Below are positions 8,184-16,006 of a stretch of 64,000 bases of DNA, piece by piece. Within the stretch, counting starts at the first letter, position 1, and the number at the start of each line of letters is the position of its first letter. This DNA is from Streptomyces natalensis ATCC 27448 (GTDB taxonomy: Bacteria > Actinomycetota > Actinomycetes > Streptomycetales > Streptomycetaceae): the NCBI RefSeq assembly GCF_000935125.1, contig NZ_JRKI01000034.1, forward strand, positions 372,001-436,000. Direction: 5' to 3'. The notes beneath the pieces are model-generated. The model had not been told where the DNA came from, made no database searches, and saw nothing but the letters and a program-made list of their open reading frames with translations. Made by a program: the position numbers and the translations under genes.

Positions 8184-9071
8184 TCACCGATGTATGGCGA
8201 GTTCGGCCGGCCGGGCGGCCGGGAACGGGCTGCCGTCCAGGGTCCAGTGGGGGTCGATGGGGCGGCCGAGCGAGGTGTAGACCTGGGCGGCGATGTCCGG
8301 ATGACGGATGGAGCCGCCGGGCTGTCCCGGTGCGATCTGTGGTCCGGCGCAGGCGACCCAGGCCGTGCGCTCCTCGACGGTGTCTCCGCCGTGGCCGCCG
8401 TCGTCGACGTGGCCGTGGTCGGTGACGACGATGACGGTCCAGGCTTCGCCCGCATACGCCGTGCGGTTGCGGACGGCCGCGAGCAGGCGGCCGAGACGCT
8501 CGTCGGCGCGGAGCACCGCCTGGCGGTACTCGGGTCCGCACCCCAGGAAGTGAGCGGTCTCGTCCACCGCGCCGAGGTAGACGAAGGAAGCCTCGGGGTC
8601 GGAGTTCGTCAGGACGTGGACCGCCTCGGCCGTGACCTGCTCGTCGCAGTCGTTCCACGCTTCGGGGGTGTCGGCGGCGGGCGCGATGAAGGACAGCCGG
8701 CTCGGGGCCTTGAACAGGGGTCCGCCGCCGTGCTGGATCATCAGTGGCTCCCAGCCGGCCGCGACGAACGTCCGTCGCCGGTCCACCTGGGCGAGGCGGG
8801 TTGCGAAGTCGGGGAAGGCGTCGAGCCGGTTGCCGGAGAAGTTGTTGCCCCAGATGCCGTGCTTGGCAGGGCCGACGCCGGTGACGATGGTGGCCCAGCA
8901 GGGGCCCGACATCGTCGGAGTTCCGGGGGCCACCTCCATGGGTGCCAGGAAGCCGGCTTCGGCGATGGAGTCGAGGTTCGGGGTCGGCAGCTCCTGGAGC
9001 AGGTCGTACCGGACCCCGTCGATACCGACGACGAGGACGTGGGGTGTGGCGGCGTCGAGGTGGTCGGGCAT
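8184..9071 (-). CDS. Alkaline-phosphatase-superfamily phosphodiesterase/phosphonate hydrolase
   Basis: The 295-residue protein is a type I phosphodiesterase/nucleotide pyrophosphatase-like member of the alkaline phosphatase superfamily. VVGIDGVRYD supplies the first metal aspartate; PTMSGPCWATIVTG carries the nucleophilic Thr region; DETAHFLG and VVTDHGHVDDGGHGG supply the remaining Asp and His ligands. No signal peptide is present, so it acts in the cytoplasm. ATG at 9069-9071 has GAGAGGAAA upstream. Together with the adjacent GntR regulator, ABC importer and HAD phosphatase it most likely cleaves an imported phosphoester or phosphonate; related enzymes include phosphonoacetate hydrolase. 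The precise substrate is not determinable here. Confidence 0.8.
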   Translation of the reverse strand: MPDHLDAATPHVLVVGIDGVRYDLLQELPTPNLDSIAEAGFLAPMEVAPGTPTMSGPCWATIVTGVGPAKHGIWGNNFSGNRLDAFPDFATRLAQVDRRRTFVAAGWEPLMIQHGGGPLFKAPSRLSFIAPAADTPEAWNDCDEQVTAEAVHVLTNSDPEASFVYLGAVDETAHFLGCGPEYRQAVLRADERLGRLLAAVRNRTAYAGEAWTVIVVTDHGHVDDGGHGGDTVEERTAWVACAGPQIAPGQPGGSIRHPDIAAQVYTSLGRPIDPHWTLDGSPFPAARPAELAIHR

Positions 9072-9218
9072 GGTCGGCGTTTCCTCTCGGTGGCGCTTGC
9101 TGGGACTCACCATGCCGGGGGCGGGTACCAGGTGTGGGCATCGGAGAGAAGCCGAGGTGTCGGGGAGGTGTCTTCTCGGCAGGCGTGCCACTGGGGCGCG
9201 GAGGTGGATTCCCGCGGG

Positions 9219-9971
9219 TCAGGCGGTCCCAGGCTCTGCCGGTCGCCGTGTGAGGGGGTTGGCGCCGACCGAGTTGTGGACGGAGAAGCTCACCGACCCC
9301 GGGCGGTAGCGGTCGTCGGACCACTCGACGGGACGGCCGGTGTGCGTGGTGGTGACCCGGCGCACCCGCAGTAGTGGGCTGCCACGACGGACGCCGAGCA
9401 GTTCGGCGTCGCGCGTGCCCGCGGCCACGGCATCGATCAGATGCTCGCCGTAGCTGAACACCAGCCCGGTGGCCTCGTACAGTCGCTGGGTGACCGAGGT
9501 GCAGTCCGGCTCGATGTCCTCGACGGCCGAGGCGATCCAGTCCGCGTAGACCGTGCGCTCCAGCAGGACACGTTCCCCGTCCAGACCGCGTACGCGCAGT
9601 ACGTGCAACACCTCGGCCGTGTCAGGAAGATGCAGCCGCACCGTGTCCTCCGCGGTCGCCCTGCGGCGCTCGGAGGAGAACACGGTGCCCGATGCGGTGC
9701 GGCCCATCGCTTGCGCCCACTGGGCGAAGCTGCGCAGTTCGGCGAAGCTCTGATTGCGTCTGCTCGCCAGGACCACGCGCCGGGCGCCCTGCCGCGAGCC
9801 GATCAGGCCCTCTGCCGTCAGCGTGGCGACCGCCTGCCGTACGGTGCCGCGGGAGACGTCGTACCGGGCGGCGAGTTCTGCCTCCGAGGGGAGCCGGGCG
9901 CCGACCGTGTACTGCTCGCGGTCGATGGCCTGCCGGAGTTCTTCGGCTATCTGCTCGTGCCGTGCCGCCAC
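9219..9971 (-). CDS. GntR/HutC-subfamily regulator with UTRA domain
   Basis: The 250-residue protein has a GntR winged helix (residues 1-70: RLPSEAELAARYDVSRGTVR) and a UTRA effector domain (about 90-235, including ERTVYADW, RLYEATG and LRVRRVTTT). HutC-type regulators sense a small metabolite and usually repress the catabolic or uptake genes next to them. It is divergent from the ABC binding-protein gene at 10285, and the gap holds several dyads that suit this family. It probably controls both the transport operon and itself. The effector is presumably the imported compound or its phosphorylated form. Confidence 0.92.
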   Translation of the reverse strand: MAARHEQIAEELRQAIDREQYTVGARLPSEAELAARYDVSRGTVRQAVATLTAEGLIGSRQGARRVVLASRRNQSFAELRSFAQWAQAMGRTASGTVFSSERRRATAEDTVRLHLPDTAEVLHVLRVRGLDGERVLLERTVYADWIASAVEDIEPDCTSVTQRLYEATGLVFSYGEHLIDAVAAGTRDAELLGVRRGSPLLRVRRVTTTHTGRPVEWSDDRYRPGSVSFSVHNSVGANPLTRRPAEPGTA

Positions 9972-9985
9972 GGGGCCCCCTGTCG

Positions 9986-10046
9986 TCGGTCAACCGTCCT
10001 CGGTCAACTGTCCGCGGTCAATGGACAACTGCGCACAGTGCGCAGT
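9986..10046. promoter_or_regulatory. 14-bp direct repeats and a 19-bp palindrome upstream of gntR
   Basis: Three 14-bp units follow one another at 9986-9999, 10000-10013 and 10014-10027, each with CGGTCAA (on the other strand TTGACCG). Directly after them lies a perfect palindrome, ACTGCGCAC-a-GTGCGCAGT, at 10028-10046. The repeats sit 15-55 bases upstream of the gntR start, where the minus-strand promoter must be; each unit offers a TTGACC -35-like hexamer for that strand. I infer promoter and operator elements of gntR; binding has not been shown. Confidence 0.5.
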
Positions 10047-10223
10047 GTCGGCAGCGTAGCCGACCCAGGCTTCCGGTTGTCGTCGCGACGGGGGTCCATG
10101 GTCATCCACCGCCTTCGGGTGCGCTGTGCCCCTGGTCACAGGGGGCTACCTGTCTCTGGATGGCGCCGCAGGGTTGTTCCGGTGTTCATCTTCGCGCAAG
10201 GAAGGCCGTGCCTACTGAGGCCG

Positions 10224-10239
10224 ACTTGTTCAGACAAGT
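10224..10239. promoter_or_regulatory. HutC-like operator upstream of the ABC operon
   Basis: The dyad ACTTGT-tcag-ACAAGT is perfect in its 6-bp arms and has the T-x-x-x-[CT][AT]-G-A-x-x-x-A look of operators bound by UTRA-type GntR proteins (for example the ACTGGTCTAGACCACT type of DasR). It is 45 bases upstream of the GTG start of the binding-protein gene, a suitable place for repression. The regulator is inferred to be the divergent gene at 9219-9971. Confidence 0.6.
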
Positions 10240-10284
10240 TGTTGGCGCCCCCCCTCTTGCCACTGGTACACATCAGGAGACGTT

Positions 10285-11454
10285 GTGACCACGTTGTCCC
10301 TCAGAACAGCAGCCCTCCCCAGGACAGCAGTCCTCACCGGCGGCCTCGCCGTCGCCGCACTCACCCTCAGCGCCTGCGGCGCCGCCCCCACCGCACAGGG
10401 CGGCGCAGGAACCGAGAAGGCGGGCACCGCCACGTCAGCCAAGGACGTCGGCGGTATAAAGGCCCTGGTCGCCGCCGCCAAGAAGGAGGGCGAGCTTCAT
10501 GCGATCGCCCTGCCCCGAGACTGGGCCAACTACGGCGCCCTGATCGACGGGTTCCAGAAGAAGTACGGGATCAAGGTCAAGGTCGAGAACCCGGACGGCA
10601 GCAGCCAGGACGAGATCAACGCGATCACCTCCCGCAAGGGCCAGGACCGCGCCCCTGACGTCGTCGACCTCGGCAGCTCCTTCGCGCTGAGCGCCGCCCA
10701 GCAGGGCCTGCTCGCCCCGTACAAGGTCGCCGCCTTCGACAAGATCCCGGCGCAGCAGAAGGACGCCCAGGCCCGCTGGTACAACGACTACGGCGGCTAT
10801 ATCTCCATCGGCTGTGACGCCCGGCGCGTCAAGAAGTGCCCGACCACGTTCGCCGAGCTGCGGGGGCCTCAGTACAAGGGTCAGGTCGCGCTCAACGGCA
10901 ACCCGACCAAGTCCGGCTCGGCCTTCGGCGGCGTCTACGCGGCCGCGCTCGCCAACCACGGCTCGTTCGACGACATCCAGCCCGGTCTGGACTTCTTCGC
11001 CAAGCTGAAGAAGAACGGCAACTACACCCCGGTGGAGTCCACTCCGGCCACGGTCGAGAAGGGCGAGACGCCGATCAGCATCGACTGGGACTACCTCAAC
11101 GCCGGCTACGCCGAGGAGTTCAAGAGCAAGGGCGTGGACTGGAAGGTCACCGTCCCCAAGGACGGGCAGTTCTCCCAGTACTACTCGCAGGCCGTCAACA
11201 AGGACGCCCCGCACCCGGCCGCGGCCCGCCTGTGGGAGGAGTACCTCTACAGCGCCGAGGGCCAGAACCTGTGGCTCAAGGGCTCTGCCCGTCCCGCGCT
11301 GATGGCGGCCATGGACGAGGACGGCACCCTGGACAAGGCCGCCGCGGCCAAGCTGCCGGAGGTCACCGGCGCGCCGAAGTTCCCGACCGAGGCGCAGCAG
11401 GCCAAGGGCAAGCAGGTCCTGGGCCAGGGCTGGGGCAAGGCCGTCTCCGGGTGA
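10285..11454 (+). CDS. ABC transporter substrate-binding lipoprotein
   Basis: The 389-residue protein has a lipoprotein signal ending in the lipobox LSAC (Cys about residue 32), then an extracellular solute-binding family 1 fold: LVAAAKKEGELHAIALPRDWANYG, VVDLGSSFA and the hinge region PISIDWDYLNAG. The closest functional groups that I know are iron(III), thiamine, putrescine and 2-aminoethylphosphonate binding proteins. GTG at 10285 has AGGAGA at 10274-10279. It heads an operon with two permeases and an ATPase, followed by a HAD phosphatase. Given the HAD and phosphatase-like enzymes a phosphorus-containing organic ligand is favoured, but this is inference. Confidence 0.88.
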   Translation: MTTLSLRTAALPRTAVLTGGLAVAALTLSACGAAPTAQGGAGTEKAGTATSAKDVGGIKALVAAAKKEGELHAIALPRDWANYGALIDGFQKKYGIKVKVENPDGSSQDEINAITSRKGQDRAPDVVDLGSSFALSAAQQGLLAPYKVAAFDKIPAQQKDAQARWYNDYGGYISIGCDARRVKKCPTTFAELRGPQYKGQVALNGNPTKSGSAFGGVYAAALANHGSFDDIQPGLDFFAKLKKNGNYTPVESTPATVEKGETPISIDWDYLNAGYAEEFKSKGVDWKVTVPKDGQFSQYYSQAVNKDAPHPAAARLWEEYLYSAEGQNLWLKGSARPALMAAMDEDGTLDKAAAAKLPEVTGAPKFPTEAQQAKGKQVLGQGWGKAVSG

Positions 11455-12353
11455 CGTCGTCCATGACCACTCCCACCGACACCGCTGCGGCGGCCGCCGT
11501 CCCCGTACGGCGCCGCCGCCCGGCCGGGTGGCTGGCGGTGGCCCCGCTGCTCGCCTTCGTGGCACTGAGCTTCGGGGCCCCCGCTTTGGCCATGCTGGGC
11601 GGCGCCTTCACGGCCAAGGACCCGGCCACCGGAGCCACCTCGTACACCACGGCCAACTTCACCGCCTCCCTGCACGGCGCCTACCTCACCGCTCTGCTCG
11701 GCAGCATCAAGCTCTCCGCCGTCTCCGCCGGTATCGCGGCCGTGCTCGGCCTGCTGCTCGCCCAGGCCGTGGTCACCTCCCGTTTCCGGGCCCTGCGGGA
11801 AGCCGTGCTCACCGCCTCCGGAGTGCTCGCCAATTTCGGCGGCGTGCCGCTGGCCTTCGCGTTCGTGGCCACGCTCGGCAACTCCGGTGTGCTCACCGGC
11901 CGACTGGGCCTGGCCCGCGACGGGTGGGACCTGTACAGCTTCTGGGGCCTGACCGTGACCTATCTGTACTTCCTCATCCCGCTGATGGTGCTCACCGTCA
12001 CCCCCGCTCTGGACGGACTGCGCTCCCAGTGGCGCGAGGCGGCGCAGAACAACGGCGCGACCGGCGCCCAGTACTGGCGGCATATCGCCCTGCCGGTGCT
12101 GGCGCCCTCGCTGCTCGGCGGTCTGGTCCTGCTCTTCGGCAGCGCCTTCGCCGCGTACGCCACCGCCGCGGCCATGGTGGGCAGTTCCGTCCCGCTGGTG
12201 ACCCTCCAGATCGCGGACGCCATCTCCGGCAACGTGCTGGTCGGACAGGAGAACGTGGCGCTGGCCATGAGCCTGGACATGGTCGCGGTCGCCTGCCTGG
12301 TGATGGCCGTATACCTGCCACTGCAACGACGGAGCGCACGATGGCTCGACTGA
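11451..12353 (+). CDS. ABC transporter permease, first subunit
   Basis: This 300-residue membrane protein has six predicted helices and the EAA loop that contacts the ATPase (QWREAAQNNGATGAQYWRHI, with the conserved Gly). It belongs to the PotB/ModB-type permeases. The GTG at 11451 overlaps the stop of the binding-protein gene (GTGA), which would couple translation; ATG at 11463 is the alternative start, and neither has a strong ribosome site. The end overlaps the second permease by 13 bases. It forms the inner-membrane channel with the product of the next gene. Confidence 0.88.
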   Translation: MTSSMTTPTDTAAAAAVPVRRRRPAGWLAVAPLLAFVALSFGAPALAMLGGAFTAKDPATGATSYTTANFTASLHGAYLTALLGSIKLSAVSAGIAAVLGLLLAQAVVTSRFRALREAVLTASGVLANFGGVPLAFAFVATLGNSGVLTGRLGLARDGWDLYSFWGLTVTYLYFLIPLMVLTVTPALDGLRSQWREAAQNNGATGAQYWRHIALPVLAPSLLGGLVLLFGSAFAAYATAAAMVGSSVPLVTLQIADAISGNVLVGQENVALAMSLDMVAVACLVMAVYLPLQRRSARWLD

Positions 12354-13240
12354 CGACTCCGATGCTGCGCGGTGTGGGCGCCCGCCGCCCGCGGCTGTGG
12401 CGCGGCGCGATCCTCGCGTGCGCCGCTGTGTACTTCCTGGTGCCCCTGGCGGCCTCCGTGGTCTTCACGGTCGACGTACCGGGCAAGGGGCTCACCTTCG
12501 ACGCCTACACCCAGATCTTCCGCGCCGACGGCTTCACCTCCAGCCTGCTGCTCTCGCTGGAACTCGCCGCCGCCACCATCGCCGTGGTGCTGGTGCTGAT
12601 GGTCCCGGCCATGGTCGCCCTGCGGCTGGGTGCCCCCCGGCTCCGCCCGGTCGTGGAGGTCGTCTGCTCACTGCCGCTCGTGGTACCGCCGATCGCCCTG
12701 GTGGCCGGGATCGGCACGGTGCTGAAGTGGGGGCCCGAGCACCTGGCCTCGACCCCGTTCTTCCAAACGCTGGTGGCGATCCAGAACCCGTCCTTCCCCG
12801 TCGTACTGGTCCTGGCGTACACCGTGATGGCGCTGCCGTTCGTGTACCGGGCGCTGGACGCCGGACTGCGGGCCGTGGACGTCCGCACCTTGACCGAGGC
12901 CGCCCGCAGCTGCGGTACGAGCTGGCCACGCGCCCTGGTGCATGCGGTGCTGCCCAACCTCCGCGGCGCGCTGCTGAACGCCTCGTTCCTCACCTTGGCG
13001 CTGGTGCTCGGCGAGTTCACCGTCGCCCAGCTGCTCGGCTTCCAGCCCTTCGCCGTGTGGATCGTCAACGTCAGTGGCTCGCAAGCACAGTTGTCCGTCG
13101 CCGTGTCCGTGCTCAGCCTGCTGATCACCTGGGCGCTGCTGCTGGCCCTGGTCTCCTTCAGCGGCGGAACCCACCGGGGTGCCGCACGCCGCGCCAACCC
13201 CCGTCGTACCGCTCGTACCGCTCGTACCACCGAGGAGTGA
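12341..13240 (+). CDS. ABC transporter permease, second subunit
   Basis: The 299-residue product has six transmembrane segments and an EAA loop (LTEAARSCGTSWPRALVHAV, with the conserved Gly). It resembles PotC/PhnV-type permeases and pairs with the previous subunit. ATG at 12341 lies inside the end of the upstream gene. The C-terminal tail is coded by three near-identical 9-base units (CGTACCGCT type, 13204-13230) giving the repeated RTA residues, a small in-frame tandem duplication without obvious consequence. It presumably contributes half of the translocation pore. Confidence 0.88.
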   Translation: MARLTTPMLRGVGARRPRLWRGAILACAAVYFLVPLAASVVFTVDVPGKGLTFDAYTQIFRADGFTSSLLLSLELAAATIAVVLVLMVPAMVALRLGAPRLRPVVEVVCSLPLVVPPIALVAGIGTVLKWGPEHLASTPFFQTLVAIQNPSFPVVLVLAYTVMALPFVYRALDAGLRAVDVRTLTEAARSCGTSWPRALVHAVLPNLRGALLNASFLTLALVLGEFTVAQLLGFQPFAVWIVNVSGSQAQLSVAVSVLSLLITWALLLALVSFSGGTHRGAARRANPRRTARTARTTEE

Positions 13241-13248
13241 CCGGCCCC

Positions 13249-14361
13249 ATGACCGACACCCACACCACCGCCGCCCTGACCGCGGACGCGGACGGCCTCC
13301 GGCCCCAAGTGGCCGGAGCCACCGTCGAATTCCGTGCCCTGCGCCGCGCCTTCGGTGTCACCGTCGCGCTCGACGGCCTCGATCTCACCGTGCACCCGGG
13401 CGAACTCCTCGCCCTCCTCGGCCCGTCCGGCTGCGGCAAGACCACCGCGCTGCGCATGCTGGCCGGTTTCGAGCGCCCTGACTCCGGCCAGGTCCTCGTC
13501 GACGGCCAGGACGTCACCACCATCCCGGCGCACCGCCGCGACACCGGCATGGTCTTCCAGTCCTACAGCCTCTTCCCGCACCTGAACGCCCTGGACAACG
13601 TGGCCTTCGGGCTGCGCATGCGGAAGGTGCGGACGGCCGCGCGCCGCACTCGCGCCGCCGAACTGCTCGACCTGGTCGGCCTGCCCGACCACGGCAGCCG
13701 CTATCCGCACCAGCTCTCCGGCGGCCAGCAGCAGCGCATCGCCCTCGCCAGGGCCCTGGCACTGCGCCCGCGCGTCCTCCTGCTGGACGAGCCGCTGTCC
13801 GCCCTGGATGCCAAGGTCCGGCTCACCCTGCGCGAGGAGATCCGGCGCCTGCAACAGGAGTTGGGCATCACGACGCTGTTCGTCACCCACGACCAGGAGG
13901 AGGCCCTGTCGATGGCCGACCGCGTGGCGGTGATGCGGGGCGGCCGGCTGGAGCAGTGCGCGACGCCGGCCGAGCTGTACGCCCGGCCCGCCACCGCCTT
14001 CGTCGCCGAGTTCGTCGGCACCATGAGCCGTATCCCCGGCCGCGTCGTCGACAGCGGAACCGTCGAGGTGCTCGGCCGCCGGCTGCCTCTCGACGGCGAG
14101 GCGCCCGAAGCGGCGGCAGGTGAGGTCGATGTACTCGTACGGCCCGAGGCGGTGCGGCTCGGCAACGACCCGGCCGGTCAGGCCCGGGTCGTCGCCACCG
14201 CCTTTCTCGGCGCCGTCACCCGCGTGACCGTGACGCTGCCCGACGGTACGTCCGTCAAGGCCGACCTGCCCACCGAGTCCGCCGCCGGCCTTCCGCCCGG
14301 CTCGCCCGTGACCGTCAGCCTGCCCGACCGCCCCGTCCTCGTCGCCGCCCGCGCGGCCTGA
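13249..14361 (+). CDS. ABC transporter ATP-binding protein
   Basis: The 370-residue protein has a full nucleotide-binding domain: Walker A GPSGCGKT (58-65), Q-loop FQSYSLFPH, signature LSGGQQQR, Walker B LLLDEPLSALD and switch His in FVTHDQEEA. After it a TOBE-type domain (about 285-365) follows, as in PotA and FbpC-type importers. ATG at 13249 follows GAGGAG at 13232-13237; a GTG at 13237 overlapping the previous stop is an alternative. It energises the permease pair for import. Confidence 0.93.
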   Translation: MTDTHTTAALTADADGLRPQVAGATVEFRALRRAFGVTVALDGLDLTVHPGELLALLGPSGCGKTTALRMLAGFERPDSGQVLVDGQDVTTIPAHRRDTGMVFQSYSLFPHLNALDNVAFGLRMRKVRTAARRTRAAELLDLVGLPDHGSRYPHQLSGGQQQRIALARALALRPRVLLLDEPLSALDAKVRLTLREEIRRLQQELGITTLFVTHDQEEALSMADRVAVMRGGRLEQCATPAELYARPATAFVAEFVGTMSRIPGRVVDSGTVEVLGRRLPLDGEAPEAAAGEVDVLVRPEAVRLGNDPAGQARVVATAFLGAVTRVTVTLPDGTSVKADLPTESAAGLPPGSPVTVSLPDRPVLVAARAA

Positions 14362-14402
14362 CCAGTCCCGCCCGACGACCGCTACGACCGAAAGAGGACC
14401 CA

Positions 14403-15086
14403 GTGTCCGCTGACACCCCCCACAAACACCCCTTGCAGGCCGTCCTCTTCGACATGGACGGCACCCTCGTGGACACCGAGGAACTGTGGGGGCAGGCCGT
14501 CCGGGAGGAGGCGGCGGAGCTCGGCTACGAACTCTCCGACGCGGATGTTCCCGAAGTGCTCGGCCAGGCAGTGGAGCACACCGCGGCGCACTTGTACCGC
14601 GTCACCGGCGGCGCGCGGCCCGTCGGTGCACTGGGTAAGGCGTTGGAGGAGGGCTTCGCCGCACTCGTCTCCGCACATCTGCGCCCGCTGCCCGGCGCCC
14701 TCACCCTGCTCGACGCGCTCGCCGCCGAGGGAGTGCCGGTCGGCCTGGTCACCGCGTCCCCGCGCAGCGTGGCCGACCAGGTGCTGCACAGCTTGGGCAC
14801 GAGCCGGTTCGCCGTCTCGGTCACCGCAGGCGAGACTCCGCGTACCAAACCCGCGCCCGACCCGTATCTCGCAGCCGCCCGGCGAATCGGCGTCGAGCCC
14901 CACGCGTGCGTCGCCGTGGAGGACTCTCCCACCGGGGTGGCATCCGCCGAAGCGGCCGGCTGCCGCGTGCTGGCAGTGCCCTCGGCCGTGCCGATACCTC
15001 CGGCGCGTGGGCGGGCCGTGGTGAGCAGCCTCGTCGACGCGGATCCGTCGCTGCTGCGGGCACTCGTGTCCGGGCGGGATCAATAG
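14403..15086 (+). CDS. HAD-superfamily phosphatase, beta-phosphoglucomutase-like
   Basis: The 227-residue protein has all HAD motifs: DMDGTLVD (nucleophile Asp near 17), VTASPRS as motif II, TKPAPDPYL with the motif III Lys, and VEDSPTGVASA as motif IV. A helical cap sits between motifs I and II, as in beta-phosphoglucomutase and phosphonoacetaldehyde hydrolase relatives. It lacks the lysine-bearing insert I would expect for a true phosphonatase, but I cannot verify this by alignment. GTG at 14403 follows GAAAGAGGACC. As the last gene of the import operon it probably dephosphorylates the imported compound or an intermediate. Confidence 0.87.
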   Translation: MSADTPHKHPLQAVLFDMDGTLVDTEELWGQAVREEAAELGYELSDADVPEVLGQAVEHTAAHLYRVTGGARPVGALGKALEEGFAALVSAHLRPLPGALTLLDALAAEGVPVGLVTASPRSVADQVLHSLGTSRFAVSVTAGETPRTKPAPDPYLAAARRIGVEPHACVAVEDSPTGVASAEAAGCRVLAVPSAVPIPPARGRAVVSSLVDADPSLLRALVSGRDQ

Positions 15087-15706
15087 CTGCCTTTTTGGAG
15101 TTTACGCAGGTCAGTGCGTTGGGCTGGGTGGGTTCGCGTGGTGTCGGGAGGGTACGGGAGCGAGTTGGCTGCCCGGTGGCTCCCCGTCATGGTGCGGAAG
15201 CGGCAGGGGAAGGGCCGACGGGCGATCCGCCGTGGTGCGGAACCGTAAGCGTGTCACCGAGGTGCGCGGGCACCTGGCCAGACCCTGTCGTCCAACTCCC
15301 GCTTGCCTAGCGCCCCTCGGCGGCACCCCCATGCGGCAGTGGCCGAACCGCAGTTCCGCGGCTGCTCCTTTCCGCCTCTCTCGTGGCATCGGCGTCACGC
15401 TTCGGCCGGACGAGCATTCCCGTAGGGCGATTTCGGGGACGGCCTTCGACACCCGTCACGTTCGCCCTCGTCCGCGACGCCTATGAGTCAGGGGAGGCAC
15501 ATCAGACGGGTTCGCGCCGGCTCGTGTGGGCCCACGAGACCCTGCCGCCACCAGCCAGGCGCTGATCTCGCGGTCGAGCACCGTGCCCATGAGCCGGTAC
15601 CGCCGAGCCGGAGATCTGCCGCCTGTGAGCCCACATCGCACTACCCGGCACCGCATCACAGGACTACAGTCCTCGGTTACTGATGGTCTCGACGAAGGGA
15701 CGTGGA
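15087..15706. other. Gap upstream of the trypco2/NACHT pair; no gene seen
   Basis: I find no recognisable coding sequence on either strand in these 620 bases. Open frames here are long only because of the G+C content. A short T run follows the HAD stop (15090-15096, GCCTTTTTGG) but without a clear hairpin. The promoter of the trypco2 gene must lie towards the right end; I could not identify convincing -35/-10 boxes. Confidence 0.4.
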
Positions 15707-16006
15707 GTGATCGAGTTAGCCAGTGTGATCAGGGATCTACGGGAGGAGTTGGAGCAGGCGATCGCCGCGGCGGAGGGTGCTTCACTGCGCTTCGAGTTGG
15801 GGACGATCGAACTGGAGGTATCGGTCGCTCTGGAGCGAACCGGGCACGCGGGGGCGAAGGTACGGTTCTGGGTGGTGGAGTCCGGTGGGGACGCGACGGT
15901 GAACTCCACATCGGCCCAGCGCATCACACTTGCATTGCAGCCGACCCTCACCGGGTCGGGCAATCCGCCGTACATCTCCGGGTCCGCCGCCCCGGACGAG
16001 CGGTGA
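15707..16006 (+). CDS. Trypco2-domain protein (trypsin-co-occurring domain)
   Basis: The 99-residue product reads VIELASVIRDLREELEQAI at its start, then a beta-rich part with FELGTIELEVSVALE and KVRFWVVE. This is the trypco2 pattern: an amphipathic helix with IxxLRxEL followed by strands, a small domain that occurs beside or fused to trypsin-like and NACHT/STAND conflict proteins in actinobacteria and is thought to be an adaptor. GTG at 15707 has GAAGGGA six bases upstream. The fourth codon is TTA (15716-15718), so translation should need the bldA tRNA. Its stop overlaps the GTG of the NACHT gene, so that gene would share the dependence. Confidence 0.75.
   Translation: MIELASVIRDLREELEQAIAAAEGASLRFELGTIELEVSVALERTGHAGAKVRFWVVESGGDATVNSTSAQRITLALQPTLTGSGNPPYISGSAAPDER

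Noticed and set aside
10285..15086. A thiamine or cobalamin riboswitch upstream of the ABC operon.
   Set aside because: The leader is short and shows only DNA dyads; no conserved riboswitch core was seen.
15526..16002. N-terminal extension of the NACHT protein to a start at 15526.
   Set aside because: This stretch overlaps the trypco2 gene in another frame and has no protein features; the GTGA overlap at 16003 gives a natural start.
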